In this document: piece by piece, positions 34,299-44,122 of the stretch
Numbering within the stretch: position 1 is the stretch's first letter
Layout: every line of letters starts with the position of its first letter
Assembly (NCBI RefSeq): GCF_014838715.1
Contig: NZ_CP061947.1
Coordinates: 2,046,001-2,110,000 of the forward strand
Source of the DNA: Algoriphagus sp. Y33
Lineage (GTDB): Bacteria; Bacteroidota; Bacteroidia; Cytophagales; Cyclobacteriaceae
Reading direction: 5' to 3'
DNA length: 64,000 bases
Made by a program: the position numbers and the translations under genes
The notes under the pieces: generated by a model
The model's database searches: none
Seen by the model: only the letters and a program-made list of their open reading frames with translations
Told to the model about the DNA's origin: nothing

Positions 34299-35900
34299 AT
34301 GCAGGAACTAGATCTGGCAATCCAGACTTCCCCCCTGGCTTTTCTCCGTACCACAACTAACAGAAAAGTTCATGTCAATCTTCCACCGGCAGAGCTGGTG
34401 GAAATTGCTTTAGCCCGTAAAGAAGGAAAACTCACTTCCACCGGCGCATTGATGGCAGATACCGGCAAATTCACCGGAAGATCCCCTAAAGACCGTTACA
34501 TTGTCCTCGATGACAAAACTAAAGATTCGGTCTGGTGGGGTGATATCAACCTTCCATTTGATGCTGGGAAATTCAGTCTACTAATGAACAAGATGAAGGC
34601 ATTTTTAGCTGACAAAGAGCTCTTTGTCAGGGATGGGTATGCCGGTGCAGACGACAATTACAGGCTCAAATTGAAGGTGATTAATACCAAAGCTTGGCAC
34701 AATCTCTTCTGCTACAATATGTTTCTGAGGCCATCTGAGCTTGAATTACAAAATTTCGAGCATGATTTCACAATCATCTGCGCTCCTGAATTCGAAGCAG
34801 ACCCCGAAACTGACGGTACCAAAAATTCAAATTTTGTACTTATCAATCTCACCGAACGAATCATCCTCATCGGAGGTACCGGTTACGCAGGTGAAATGAA
34901 AAAGGGGATTTTTTCAGTCCTTAATTTCATTCTACCCCATGAGCGAAATGTCCTTTCTATGCACTGCTCCGCAAATGTAGGATCGCATGAAGATACCGCT
35001 ATTTTCTTTGGGCTGTCAGGAACGGGCAAAACTACCCTTTCAGCTGATCCTAACCGAAACTTAATTGGAGACGATGAGCATGGCTGGGCCGAAGAAGGGG
35101 TATTCAACTTCGAGGGAGGGTGCTATGCCAAAGTCATCGACTTAAGCAGAGAGAAAGAGCCCGAAATCTGGAATGCTATCAAATTCGGATCCATTGTAGA
35201 AAATACGCGATTTAAGGGAAAATCCAGAGAAATTGATTTTACGGATAAATCCGTCACTGAAAATACCCGTACCGCATACCCCATTGACTATATACCAAAT
35301 GCACTGGTGCCATCCAAGGCAGGAGTACCGAAAAATATATTCTTTCTGACAGCAGATGCTTTTGGGGTGATCCCCCCTATTTCCAAGTTGAATAAAAGTC
35401 AGGCAATGTATCATTTCATTTCCGGTTACACCGCAAAAGTAGCCGGCACAGAAATGGGAATAACCGAACCAAAATTGACTTTCTCGGCATGTTTTGGCGC
35501 AGCTTTCCTCCCCTTACATCCAGCCGAATATGCTAGGCTATTCGGGGAAAAAATGGAGAAATATAACACCAATGTTTGGCTGATCAATACCGGCTGGACC
35601 GGTGGTCCTTACGGAGTAGGGTCCAGAATGAAATTGGCATATACCAGAGCTATGATTACGGCAGCTTTGGAGGGAAATTTAGATCATGTCGAATTCACTG
35701 AGCATCGTTTTTTTGGATTTCAGATTCCGCTGGAATGTCCAAATGTGCCCTCACATATACTCGATCCAAGGAAAACCTGGGAAAATGTGGAAGCATACGA
35801 TATCCAAGCAAAAGAACTTGCAAATGCATTCAGGTCAAATTTCGAGAAATTCGAGGAATTTTCGTCTGAGGATATCTTAAAAGGAGGGCCACTTCCCTAA
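34299..35900 (+). CDS. pckA: Phosphoenolpyruvate carboxykinase (ATP)
   Basis: A gluconeogenic enzyme that makes PEP and CO2 from oxaloacetate and ATP. The 533-residue length is normal. The kinase P-loop GLSGTGKT is at 238-245, followed by LSADP and DDEHGW. The oxaloacetate site has GRSPKDRY near residue 60 and the metal-ligand His of MHCSANVG is also present. It is a single-gene unit divergent from the peptide transporter. Together they fit growth on peptides with gluconeogenesis, though this is inference from neighbourhood only. Confidence 0.96.
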   Translation: MQELDLAIQTSPLAFLRTTTNRKVHVNLPPAELVEIALARKEGKLTSTGALMADTGKFTGRSPKDRYIVLDDKTKDSVWWGDINLPFDAGKFSLLMNKMKAFLADKELFVRDGYAGADDNYRLKLKVINTKAWHNLFCYNMFLRPSELELQNFEHDFTIICAPEFEADPETDGTKNSNFVLINLTERIILIGGTGYAGEMKKGIFSVLNFILPHERNVLSMHCSANVGSHEDTAIFFGLSGTGKTTLSADPNRNLIGDDEHGWAEEGVFNFEGGCYAKVIDLSREKEPEIWNAIKFGSIVENTRFKGKSREIDFTDKSVTENTRTAYPIDYIPNALVPSKAGVPKNIFFLTADAFGVIPPISKLNKSQAMYHFISGYTAKVAGTEMGITEPKLTFSACFGAAFLPLHPAEYARLFGEKMEKYNTNVWLINTGWTGGPYGVGSRMKLAYTRAMITAALEGNLDHVEFTEHRFFGFQIPLECPNVPSHILDPRKTWENVEAYDIQAKELANAFRSNFEKFEEFSSEDILKGGPLP

Positions 35901-35984
35901 GAAAACAGATGGGTTCCATAGACGTAAACAACTGATTAAAAATCATTGTGATTATCCTCAACGTTGTAATTATTATTTTAAAAA

Positions 35985-36016
35985 TACTACGTGCATCTCC
36001 AGCTATGCACGTAGTA
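35985..36016. other. Perfect 12-bp inverted repeat without U-tract
   Basis: TACTACGTGCAT and ATGCACGTAGTA are separated by 8 nt. It lies between convergent genes, where a terminator is expected, but neither side has a T run. It could be a factor-dependent terminator, a transcript-stabilising hairpin or a protein-binding palindrome. Confidence 0.5.
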
Positions 36017-36140
36017 AGTTTGTCCTTGACCTAAGCATAGAATAATGCTCAAGTATTTTTGCGGAAAAACCAGCTAAAGTCTAACCATACTGCGGGTTGA
36101 AGTGCAAAAACCCAATTCAAAGGAAGAGAAGATTAACAGT

Positions 36141-36180
36141 CAAAAAAGAAAACAGCAAGTACATGCTAAGGTACTTGCTG
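36141..36180 (-). terminator. Terminator of the large molybdenum hydroxylase gene
   Basis: On the minus strand a perfect 10-bp stem (CAGCAAGTAC / GTACTTGCTG) with an 8-nt loop is followed by TTTTCTTTTTT, about 17 bp past the stop codon. Confidence 0.85.
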
Positions 36181-36196
36181 CAGGAAATGATATATA

Positions 36197-39100
36197 TCAT
36201 TTATAATCTTTTTTACTTACGTCCAGCACCTTACTTACTTCCTGCACAGTGGCAGGTGCATCCAGTTTGAAAAAGCCTGAAAGCCCTCTTTCCAAACGGG
36301 AAGCACGGATGGCTGATTTGAGTGCAAAGAATACACTTGTAGCCAAAACTAACGGTGGTTCTCCGACTTCTTTGGAAGAGAACAATCCATTGGGATTTTC
36401 AGGTACATCGGCTGAATTGTCTCTCGGGTATAAATAGGTATTCATTTCCAAAGGAATTGTGGTGATCGCAGGCGGTTTGTAAGTCCAGGTATTCAGTGTG
36501 TTAAGCCTTCCCTTCTCTTCACCTTCAGGTTCGAAAACAAGTTTTTCCGTAAGGATATAGCCTATTCCCTGCACAAAGGCACCTTCTACTTGTCCTATGT
36601 CTATGGCTGGATTGAGACTCCATCCCATATCAAAAATAATATCAGACCGGAGTATTTTTACTTCACCCGTTAGCACATCCACTTCCACTTCAGAACAGGC
36701 AGCAGAGAAGGTAAATCCGACAAAGGAATCTACACCGCCTGCGGTGGAATTTACATCTGCCAAATCTATTCCCGGAATAGCCTTGTTTTCCGAAACAGGT
36801 TTAAACGTCATGGCTGGAATCGGTGTAGTTCCCCCTGGAATCGGCGCAGTAAAAGAAGCAATGAGATCAACCCTATACTGGTAAGCCAAGGCAACCAAGT
36901 TTTGCCAGATTAGCTTTGAATGTTGGTCTATCGGTCGTTTGACGGAAGCAGACCATCCCTCCTTGCCATAATTCCAGAAATCTATTCCCTGTTCTTTACA
37001 CCAGTCATCCCCGTTGTCTTTCAAGAGTTTATAGCCGAATTCAGTCATCCGTGACCGCATCTTTTCACATGCCTGCTTCACCGCTTCCCCATTATATGCC
37101 GTTCCTGTGGAGCCACCGGTACTTGTAGGATTTGGAATGACCCGTGTATTTGGACTGTGAATTTGAATCAGGTCCATCGGGATATTCAGCACATAAGCCG
37201 CGACCTGTTCTACCTTGGTCATCATCCCCTGCCCCATATCCACACCACCTTGATTGATGGACACACTGCCGTCGCCGGAATAAACTGATACAATCGCTGC
37301 AGCTTGTTCTATCATGACCAGATTGTAGCCCGAACCGTACTTTACAGGAACCATGTAGATTCCTCTTTTTTTCCATTTATTTTCCTTGTTAAAGGCATTT
37401 ACCTTTTTTAAACGATTTTGATAATCGCTTTTCTCTTCCACATATTTCCATACATCGCGCATATAGCAGTAAGAAAGTGCTTGGCCAAAAGGCGTGACAT
37501 CTCCCCGTACATACATGTTTTTTCTTCTTAGTTCAGCGGAATCCATACCGATGGCGAAAGCCGCATCATCAATGGCATTTTCCAAAATAAGCTTTCCCTG
37601 TACATCCCCAAATGCGCGCATGGCCGTATTGGGGGCTTTATTGGTGCGACACACATCCAACTGGCTCTCGAAGTTCTTGATATTGTAGGCGTTGTCTATC
37701 CTAAGCTGAACACAGTTACTGACGATGTAAGAACAGTCGTAGAACGCTCCACCATCAGCCCATAGTTTCAGATGCAATCCACGAATGAGTCCCTTGTCCT
37801 CTTTTCTTAGATTCCCCTGATCCACTGCAATTTGATATTGTCCATAGTACCCATGTCGTTTTCCAATCATAGCGGTGTCATGTTCCCGCTTCATCACGAG
37901 TCGAATCGGTCGGTTCAACTTATGCGCTGCCACAGCTACGGGAGCTGCGACAAACTTGGCCTGTTCAGTTTTACCGCCATATCCTCCTCCAAGCTGACGG
38001 ATGTCCACAATGACTTTGCTATGCTCTGCAGCTAAGGTACTCGCCACAGTCTGATGCATTTCCATCGGGCTCTGAGATGAGGGATGAACCAAGATTTGAT
38101 TGTCATCTTCGGGAAAAGCCACACAAGCCTGAGTTTCCATATAGAAATGAACTTGTTCACCGGAGATTTGGGTATTCTCTATGATAGTGCATGCAGCTCC
38201 GTCTATTTTCTCATTTCGGAGAATTGGTTTTTTGTCCAATGGAGCTTTTGCCAAATCTGCCCAATAAAGCTCCGTTCCTGGTCTGGTTATTTTCCAGATA
38301 TGGGATACAAATGGAGCTGTACTCGGGCAATCAGGAAATATGCTTCCCATTTTGATTGCATCATCTATGGTAATGATTGGATCTTGCCACTCTTTGCTCC
38401 AAGATGGATTTTCCTTGTTTTCCCACTGTATAGGGGAATAAGCAAGGCAATATTCTGAAGCATATTCAGCTATTTCAATCGCGGCTTTTTCTGTATCGGC
38501 AATGACCATAGCGATGGCCTGTCCGGGATAAAGAATACTTTGGGTTGCAAATATAGGCTGATCCAGTGCCATGCCCTGCAGATTTAACCCCCCTACGGGA
38601 ATATCCTGATAGGAGATCAGCGCAAAAAAAGAAGTGAATTTCGAGGCGAGGAATTCTTCCAGTTCCCCAAAGTCAATCATTTCTTTATTGATAGGATGCG
38701 CTAAATGGAAATTGGCAAGTGATCTTTTGGCTTGAATAAACGCCGCATTCTTACCAAGAGGCGGAAGCTTTATCTCATGCGTATAGTGCACTTCCCCCAT
38801 CGCTTGATGGAATGCCATAAGCTTGATGTAAGGCTGGGAAACAGGAGTTTTAAATGATTGATTTACATAAAATTGTGACCCGTCACTTACATTCCAATTT
38901 CCCCAATCAATCTTCCCTGCTGACCGAATGTCTTTGGGAACTTGACCTCTGGATTTTTCCATCAAACTTCTGATGATAGCTTTGTAAATAAAGGAGACTG
39001 CCAGATTAATCTTGTAGTCATTGGTGAAGCCTTCCGATGGGACACCGTCCATTCTCCCCTTCTCTTCCCAAAACTCTAATTCTTTGCTTACTTCTATCTT

Positions 39101-40759
39101 TAGTATTCCAGTCAAGGTCGGAAGGAGTTCGAGGCTCAGTTTTTTTCCTTTTAACCATTGCTCACTAGTTGTTGCCCGCCAAGCTATGGGTGCAATACCT
39201 CCATAGACGATGCTTGTTTCTAGAATATTTAGATCCTCGGATACCTCAATTCTTGTACAATTATTTACAATAGAATGGGAATTTACTTCCCGTAAGGCAA
39301 CTTTCTGAGCCAAAACAACTTCTTGTTGGTGGCCAAATGGAAGGAAATAACCTAAAACCACCAAATCATCTGCGATCTCAGGTGCTTTCAAAAGCTGATT
39401 TACCAATTCTGCAGCTTTTAACTGAAATTCCTGGCCGGATTTGATTCGTACAAATCTAATCTCTGCTTCTGTGCCACACAACACAGTAAACAGGTCCGAA
39501 GGGAAAGGTTCTCCACTTATAATATGCTTAAGAACCAGCATTGTGTTTCCTGCCAATGAAGCGGCATTTCGCACGATCATTCCTGCTGTTCGATGACACA
39601 TAAACTGCATGCTTCCGATTCTTGATACCGGAGAAAACTTTTCATCCACAATCAACTGATCGAGATAGCGTAATAATTGTGAGTAAGTCGTGGATGCTCC
39701 TACCGCTATTCCATTTTCCAATCTCTTTATTCCGTATAGATCAGGTATCAACTTGATGTCCACAAAGAGATTTACCAATGGAAATTCATCGGCATAAATT
39801 CCAAAAGAAGTATTGCCAAAAACTATCCTGGTTGTTTTTGAAGAGCTTTTTCTGAGAATGTTTATCAATTCATCCAGTGTCTCCGGACTTAGCCATTGTT
39901 TTTCAGCTTGAAGTATTGATACTGCCGGCAAAGCCATTTTAGCACCATCGGGAAATGGAATATTAATGGCATCATGAATCATTACTTCTTGGCACTTGTC
40001 TTCGGTAATACAGATCATTCGGTTTTTTTCGTCTTCTTTATTCCAATCTGAAGCGAATGTCTTCATACCCGTCAAAATTGACCGGTATCCAGTACAACGA
40101 CAGATATTTCCATCAAAAATTTCCTCAATTTCCTTTTTGGTTGGTGATGGATTTTCTGAAAGAAATGCTGACATATTCATCACAAATCCTGTGGTGCAAT
40201 AGCCGCACTGCGTACCGTTATTAATTGCCAACCGATGGGCTACAGGATTAATTCCCTCATGAAGATCCTGGTGCTCTTCCCCTGTCAAGCTCTTCACAGC
40301 GATCTTACTATTTCCATTTGCTTGTAGAGATTTGGCAGCCTCTTCGATTCGATGCTCACTTTTCTTAAGTAAAGCATCTTTAGCCCTGTTCCAACCCGGA
40401 GGAGAGCTATTCATCCATTTTGATGCTCCCCTAGAAGCAGATGGTGAAAAAGTAAGATGCCTGTTTTCCGGTCTTTTGATCCCACCTGTACCTTCGATTG
40501 TGGTAATTGCCATGCCTCCAAGAGCACAGATTGGGCGCAAACAGGAATTTATTGACTTGTGTTCAGCTGTCTGCTTTCTCTCATTCCAAATAGACAGAAT
40601 TACGGTGCATGCACCACAACCTCCTTGCCCACAACCTTTTTTGGCTCCTACCAGCCCGATTTCATCAGACCTTAAATAATCAAGTAATAATTGGTCTGTG
40701 GATGGGTTTTCAATGGTTACTTCCTTCCCGTTGAGAAAAAATGAAAGTGTGTTATTCAT
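36197..40759 (-). CDS. Single-chain xanthine dehydrogenase-family molybdenum hydroxylase
   Basis: A 1520-residue protein that fuses all parts of a eukaryote-like xanthine dehydrogenase/aldehyde oxidase. The plant-type 2Fe-2S Cys are 43, 48, 51 and 73; the second cluster Cys are 185, 188, 220 and 222. FAD domain about 290-560; molybdopterin domains about 640-1500. Catalytic Glu1467 (KEVGEPP) and Arg1048 (AMRAFG) are present. By eye, bovine Glu802 and Arg880, which hold purines, align with Thr931 and Cys1016, so xanthine may not be the substrate. About 70-75 extra residues (92-168) separate the two Fe-S domains. No export signal is seen. Confidence 0.9.
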   Translation of the reverse strand: MNNTLSFFLNGKEVTIENPSTDQLLLDYLRSDEIGLVGAKKGCGQGGCGACTVILSIWNERKQTAEHKSINSCLRPICALGGMAITTIEGTGGIKRPENRHLTFSPSASRGASKWMNSSPPGWNRAKDALLKKSEHRIEEAAKSLQANGNSKIAVKSLTGEEHQDLHEGINPVAHRLAINNGTQCGYCTTGFVMNMSAFLSENPSPTKKEIEEIFDGNICRCTGYRSILTGMKTFASDWNKEDEKNRMICITEDKCQEVMIHDAINIPFPDGAKMALPAVSILQAEKQWLSPETLDELINILRKSSSKTTRIVFGNTSFGIYADEFPLVNLFVDIKLIPDLYGIKRLENGIAVGASTTYSQLLRYLDQLIVDEKFSPVSRIGSMQFMCHRTAGMIVRNAASLAGNTMLVLKHIISGEPFPSDLFTVLCGTEAEIRFVRIKSGQEFQLKAAELVNQLLKAPEIADDLVVLGYFLPFGHQQEVVLAQKVALREVNSHSIVNNCTRIEVSEDLNILETSIVYGGIAPIAWRATTSEQWLKGKKLSLELLPTLTGILKIEVSKELEFWEEKGRMDGVPSEGFTNDYKINLAVSFIYKAIIRSLMEKSRGQVPKDIRSAGKIDWGNWNVSDGSQFYVNQSFKTPVSQPYIKLMAFHQAMGEVHYTHEIKLPPLGKNAAFIQAKRSLANFHLAHPINKEMIDFGELEEFLASKFTSFFALISYQDIPVGGLNLQGMALDQPIFATQSILYPGQAIAMVIADTEKAAIEIAEYASEYCLAYSPIQWENKENPSWSKEWQDPIITIDDAIKMGSIFPDCPSTAPFVSHIWKITRPGTELYWADLAKAPLDKKPILRNEKIDGAACTIIENTQISGEQVHFYMETQACVAFPEDDNQILVHPSSQSPMEMHQTVASTLAAEHSKVIVDIRQLGGGYGGKTEQAKFVAAPVAVAAHKLNRPIRLVMKREHDTAMIGKRHGYYGQYQIAVDQGNLRKEDKGLIRGLHLKLWADGGAFYDCSYIVSNCVQLRIDNAYNIKNFESQLDVCRTNKAPNTAMRAFGDVQGKLILENAIDDAAFAIGMDSAELRRKNMYVRGDVTPFGQALSYCYMRDVWKYVEEKSDYQNRLKKVNAFNKENKWKKRGIYMVPVKYGSGYNLVMIEQAAAIVSVYSGDGSVSINQGGVDMGQGMMTKVEQVAAYVLNIPMDLIQIHSPNTRVIPNPTSTGGSTGTAYNGEAVKQACEKMRSRMTEFGYKLLKDNGDDWCKEQGIDFWNYGKEGWSASVKRPIDQHSKLIWQNLVALAYQYRVDLIASFTAPIPGGTTPIPAMTFKPVSENKAIPGIDLADVNSTAGGVDSFVGFTFSAACSEVEVDVLTGEVKILRSDIIFDMGWSLNPAIDIGQVEGAFVQGIGYILTEKLVFEPEGEEKGRLNTLNTWTYKPPAITTIPLEMNTYLYPRDNSADVPENPNGLFSSKEVGEPPLVLATSVFFALKSAIRASRLERGLSGFFKLDAPATVQEVSKVLDVSKKDYK

Positions 40760-40950
40760 AATTGTAGCGTTTAAAATGTAAGCCTTGTAAAAAGCCTAAT
40801 TGTATGTTAAGTGTGGTAATAAAAAATTTACCGAAGTTCATACGATGCATAGTGAAAGTTACCCCTATTCAAGAGCAAGAGTATCACCAAAATAAAACAG
40901 CTATGAAGAGTATATTTTCAAACTTATTGGATTGTCGGTTGAATACTGAC

Positions 40951-42384
40951 TTATTCCTTCTGAGTTGATTCGATCTTCAAGGATCCATCGCGGTGCATTG
41001 GTGTCGGTATGCGCTCATATTCATTAACCCAATGTCCTGCTACGTTTTCATCTTTCCATTCGGTGAAATATCCCAGAGCCAAAGAAACCTGCAGTGAAAA
41101 ATCAGAAGAGGTCGCCGTCTCCGTATAGGGGGTCGCACATTTTAAATTTTGGAAGTACTCTCTGAAAGCAACTGCATCAGTTTCAGTTAATTTAGTCAAC
41201 TGTCCCATGGCATTTGTATCACCAATAAATGCCTCCTTTGGAACCAATGCCGCTATTTGGGGGAATTCTGCTGTGGCATGGCAAGACATACAGGATGAGG
41301 TGTTCAGATCAACCGGACCATCTAGACGACCTCCCCATCCCAGATGCTGTGGTGGTAATTTGGTAGAATCAGGATTTATTTTGGTTTGGGTCAAATTCGG
41401 ATTAATAATGGTTCTGGTAACGGGGTAAGGATTGATAAAATTGGTGGTGTCCTGTGGATCATTGCCAAATTGGATCCCAACAGGAACCAAGTTCTCAGCT
41501 CTTCCGGCACCTTCTTTACCCTCATTCAACTTACCATTGTAGCAGAACGTACCAAACACCCAGCCCGTCCCGTATTTATCGGCCCTCGGATCCCGAACCA
41601 TCACGTCCATTTGGATCAATTGCATAGGTTTGACTACTCGTCCTGTATCCAGACCATTATTCCATGTAGGAGTGATGTAGGCATTCCAAGTCATAGGATT
41701 CACCAAATAATCCGCAGAGGATTCATCGGCATCTGTAAACAAAAGTTTGAAAATCACCGTGCCTATTGGAAATCCATTGGGATTCTGGGTAGCATTTGGA
41801 TCCGGATTATTTCCATCCTTCCACATTTGTGCAAGCGTATATCCTGCAAATTCATTATAAAACCCCAAGGCATACGTCTGAAAGGCTTGGGTCTGTTTTT
41901 CACCCAGCTGGTAAGGCCCGATTTCTGCTTCCTTCGCTAAGCCATGAAATCCTTCTGAACCTTGTGGTCCCCAATGCATCCAAGGCATATGGTACCAGTT
42001 TCTGGTTTTGTTTTCCTGTGCCACAAAGTCCACTTCGATCATTCCCTCAAAGGAATAATCCCGGACGGCGTTGATATATTCCATCCAATGGTCATCCTCA
42101 TCAAATGGAATATTCAAAAAGTCAGGTAGTTCTGAATCATCAGGCATGGTCAAAGGATAATCCTGTCTCAGTTTAAAAACTTTTTCGCCGGGGTACTTGC
42201 TTTGAAATTCTGCCGGACTGATCATTCTCCCAAAATCCGGAAAATTGTTGTTTACTGTTGTTGATTTTTCTTCATTCACATGGGACAAGTCATGGGTAGA
42301 CTTAGTGCAGGAAGCGAAAAGAAAAAGCAACAGGGACAAGCCTAATATGGCATTTCCCTTTAGTCTAAAATTGTAGGGATACAT
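40951..42384 (-). CDS. Lipoprotein with a single c-type haem motif
   Basis: A 477-residue exported protein with a lipobox ending at Cys26 (LFASC) and one haem-binding motif CMSCH at 365-369. A large N-terminal part (60-360) is rich in Trp, Pro and Asp (NWYHMPWMHWGPQGSEGFHG; GWVFGTFCYNG) and matches no domain that I can name. The lone CxxCH near the C terminus suggests an electron-carrier or oxidoreductase role at the periplasmic face. It lies 191 bp upstream of the large molybdenum hydroxylase on the same strand, so cotranscription is possible. Whether it accepts electrons from either molybdenum enzyme is inference. Confidence 0.75.
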   Translation of the reverse strand: MYPYNFRLKGNAILGLSLLLFLFASCTKSTHDLSHVNEEKSTTVNNNFPDFGRMISPAEFQSKYPGEKVFKLRQDYPLTMPDDSELPDFLNIPFDEDDHWMEYINAVRDYSFEGMIEVDFVAQENKTRNWYHMPWMHWGPQGSEGFHGLAKEAEIGPYQLGEKQTQAFQTYALGFYNEFAGYTLAQMWKDGNNPDPNATQNPNGFPIGTVIFKLLFTDADESSADYLVNPMTWNAYITPTWNNGLDTGRVVKPMQLIQMDVMVRDPRADKYGTGWVFGTFCYNGKLNEGKEGAGRAENLVPVGIQFGNDPQDTTNFINPYPVTRTIINPNLTQTKINPDSTKLPPQHLGWGGRLDGPVDLNTSSCMSCHATAEFPQIAALVPKEAFIGDTNAMGQLTKLTETDAVAFREYFQNLKCATPYTETATSSDFSLQVSLALGYFTEWKDENVAGHWVNEYERIPTPMHRDGSLKIESTQKE

Positions 42385-42744
42385 AGTGTTAAAGAATTTA
42401 GAGGTAAAAAGTAATAGTAAAATATATCCTAATTTAGAATATTAAATGATTAAATTATAGAGAGTTATGATTTTTATTCAATGTGATTTTTCAGCACTCC
42501 CTGACAAAAAAAGTAATCACGTATTTCAGATGCTATAAAATGGTTGATACAATTGTTTATTTGTATTTCACAGAATTATTGCTATGTTTTATTTTATGGT
42601 GACAAACAGTATACTTTTGATATAACTTCCTACAAAATTTCCCTTCACTTCTCTTGTTCTTTCCAATCGTTGTTATCCCATCATTCAATAGAAAAAAGGA
42701 TTTCACACTTTGTGGCGGCTTGATATGTGTTATAAAAAAGGCAA

Positions 42745-43230
42745 CTAGCTTTTTTGACCAGCCAGCTCTTCTAGCCTTCCCTCGTAGTCAAACTGCAAAT
42801 CTTCATGTAGTCCTGAGATAAGTTTAGTAGCCTTTCCCAATTGCATCTGATACATATTATCCAAAACGGGATTTCGATGACGCAAAAAGCCATATTCCTT
42901 AAGCTTTTCGCAGAAAAACAAAAGCACTTCGATCTGGTCGGTTTTGACTTTACTCAGCTTGAGCAGTTTGTTCATTTTACGGCGAAGCTTCTGGGCTGCT
43001 TTTTTTGCATAATAAGAATGGTCACCTCGAGCCATTACAAAATCAGACTCCAGTTCTTCCTGAATCATTTCCAAGAACAGTCCGGGGTTGTCTTTCTCGT
43101 TAAGCTTAAAAAAAAGGTAAGCTTTGTTGTCTCTGCTGAATTTGCTCAGATTTGCCAAGAGTTCAATCAGTTCTTTTTCATTGAGAAAGCTGAGTTCTTT
43201 CTTGAGTTGGGCGAGAGTTGGGAATTTCAT
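42745..43230 (-). CDS. Conserved hypothetical helical protein
   Basis: A 161-residue cytoplasmic protein, mostly helical and rich in Lys, Leu and Glu (LKKELSFLNEKELIELLANL; AAQKLRRKMNKLLKLSKVK). It may belong to the DUF6155 group, but that is a weak impression. No catalytic motif is visible. Just past the stop is a weak A/T-rich hairpin (AAAAAAG / CTTTTTT). The 42385-42744 gap after it is AT-rich and shows no gene or repeat that I can support. Confidence 0.65.
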   Translation of the reverse strand: MKFPTLAQLKKELSFLNEKELIELLANLSKFSRDNKAYLFFKLNEKDNPGLFLEMIQEELESDFVMARGDHSYYAKKAAQKLRRKMNKLLKLSKVKTDQIEVLLFFCEKLKEYGFLRHRNPVLDNMYQMQLGKATKLISGLHEDLQFDYEGRLEELAGQKS

Positions 43231-43393
43231 GATAAAAATAATAGGTTAATGACTTCATCAAATTTTAACAATTTTTACCGATCAGTCCTCATTCTTCGCA
43301 AAAAACCGTGTGTTGATCTCAAAAGTACGGGGGAGATTAGACTCAGGATTCCAGTCTTCGTACTATCGTAGATTAATAACCTAATCATAAATT

Positions 43394-44119
43394 ATGGAAA
43401 AGAGAGAATTTTTAAAAAGACTAAGTCTCGGAAGTTTTGCACTCCCACTGCTCATGGGCTGCAATTCTATCGATGACCCAAATGAAGAAGTTTCGGGGGT
43501 AGATTCTGAAGATACCTCCGCAGCATGTCAGCTCACCAATTCGGAGACTGCAGGGCCATTTCCCACTAAGAACCCATCCTCACTTACACGGGTTGATATC
43601 ACTTCAGACCGGACAGGCATACCGCTTGATTTAGAGATTACGGTTTTGGATGCAAGTCAAAGCTGCTTGCCGCTTGCTGCTGCCATCGTAGATGTTTGGC
43701 ATTGCGACAAGGATGGCAATTATTCTGAATATGGGGGCACCGGCATGCAGTCAGCCGATTACACTGCTGTCTCATTTCTTAGGGGCAGACAAACAACCGA
43801 TTCAAACGGAAAAGTAGCCTTCACAAGTATTTTCCCGGGCTGGTACACGGGACGTGCCACCCACGTCCATGTCCACATCTACAATGCTTCAGGAAATTCC
43901 CTTTTAGTCACACAGATTGCATTTCCCGAAGGTTCTGAAAGTGCCGTCAATGTGGTCAATGCCAGCTCCGAAAATGGTTATACCAAAGGAATGAACGGAT
44001 ATACTGTGAACAGTAGAGACAATGTATTCTCCGACGGCGTAACAAATGAAATGGCAAATATTTCCGGATCAGTGGATTCCGGCTTTAATCTCACCCATAC
44101 TATTGTGGTCAAAGCCTAA
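43394..44119 (+). CDS. Intradiol ring-cleavage dioxygenase-like lipoprotein
   Basis: A 241-residue protein of the protocatechuate/catechol intradiol dioxygenase fold. The four Fe(III) ligands are readable: Tyr110 (DKDGNYSEY), Tyr151 (FPGWYTGRATHVHVHIY), His157 and His159. The signal has a lipobox ending at Cys23 (LLMGC) behind a KREFLKR stretch, so the enzyme is probably exported, unlike classical cytoplasmic ring-cleavage enzymes. The substrate is unknown. It is followed after 3 bp by a cupin gene and then by a two-component system, which together look like one transcription unit. Confidence 0.88.
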   Translation: MEKREFLKRLSLGSFALPLLMGCNSIDDPNEEVSGVDSEDTSAACQLTNSETAGPFPTKNPSSLTRVDITSDRTGIPLDLEITVLDASQSCLPLAAAIVDVWHCDKDGNYSEYGGTGMQSADYTAVSFLRGRQTTDSNGKVAFTSIFPGWYTGRATHVHVHIYNASGNSLLVTQIAFPEGSESAVNVVNASSENGYTKGMNGYTVNSRDNVFSDGVTNEMANISGSVDSGFNLTHTIVVKA

Positions 44120-44122
44120 TAG

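Noticed and set aside
42385..42744. Possible small gene in a 360-bp gap
   Set aside because: AT-rich sequence without a frame of credible composition or a promoter match.
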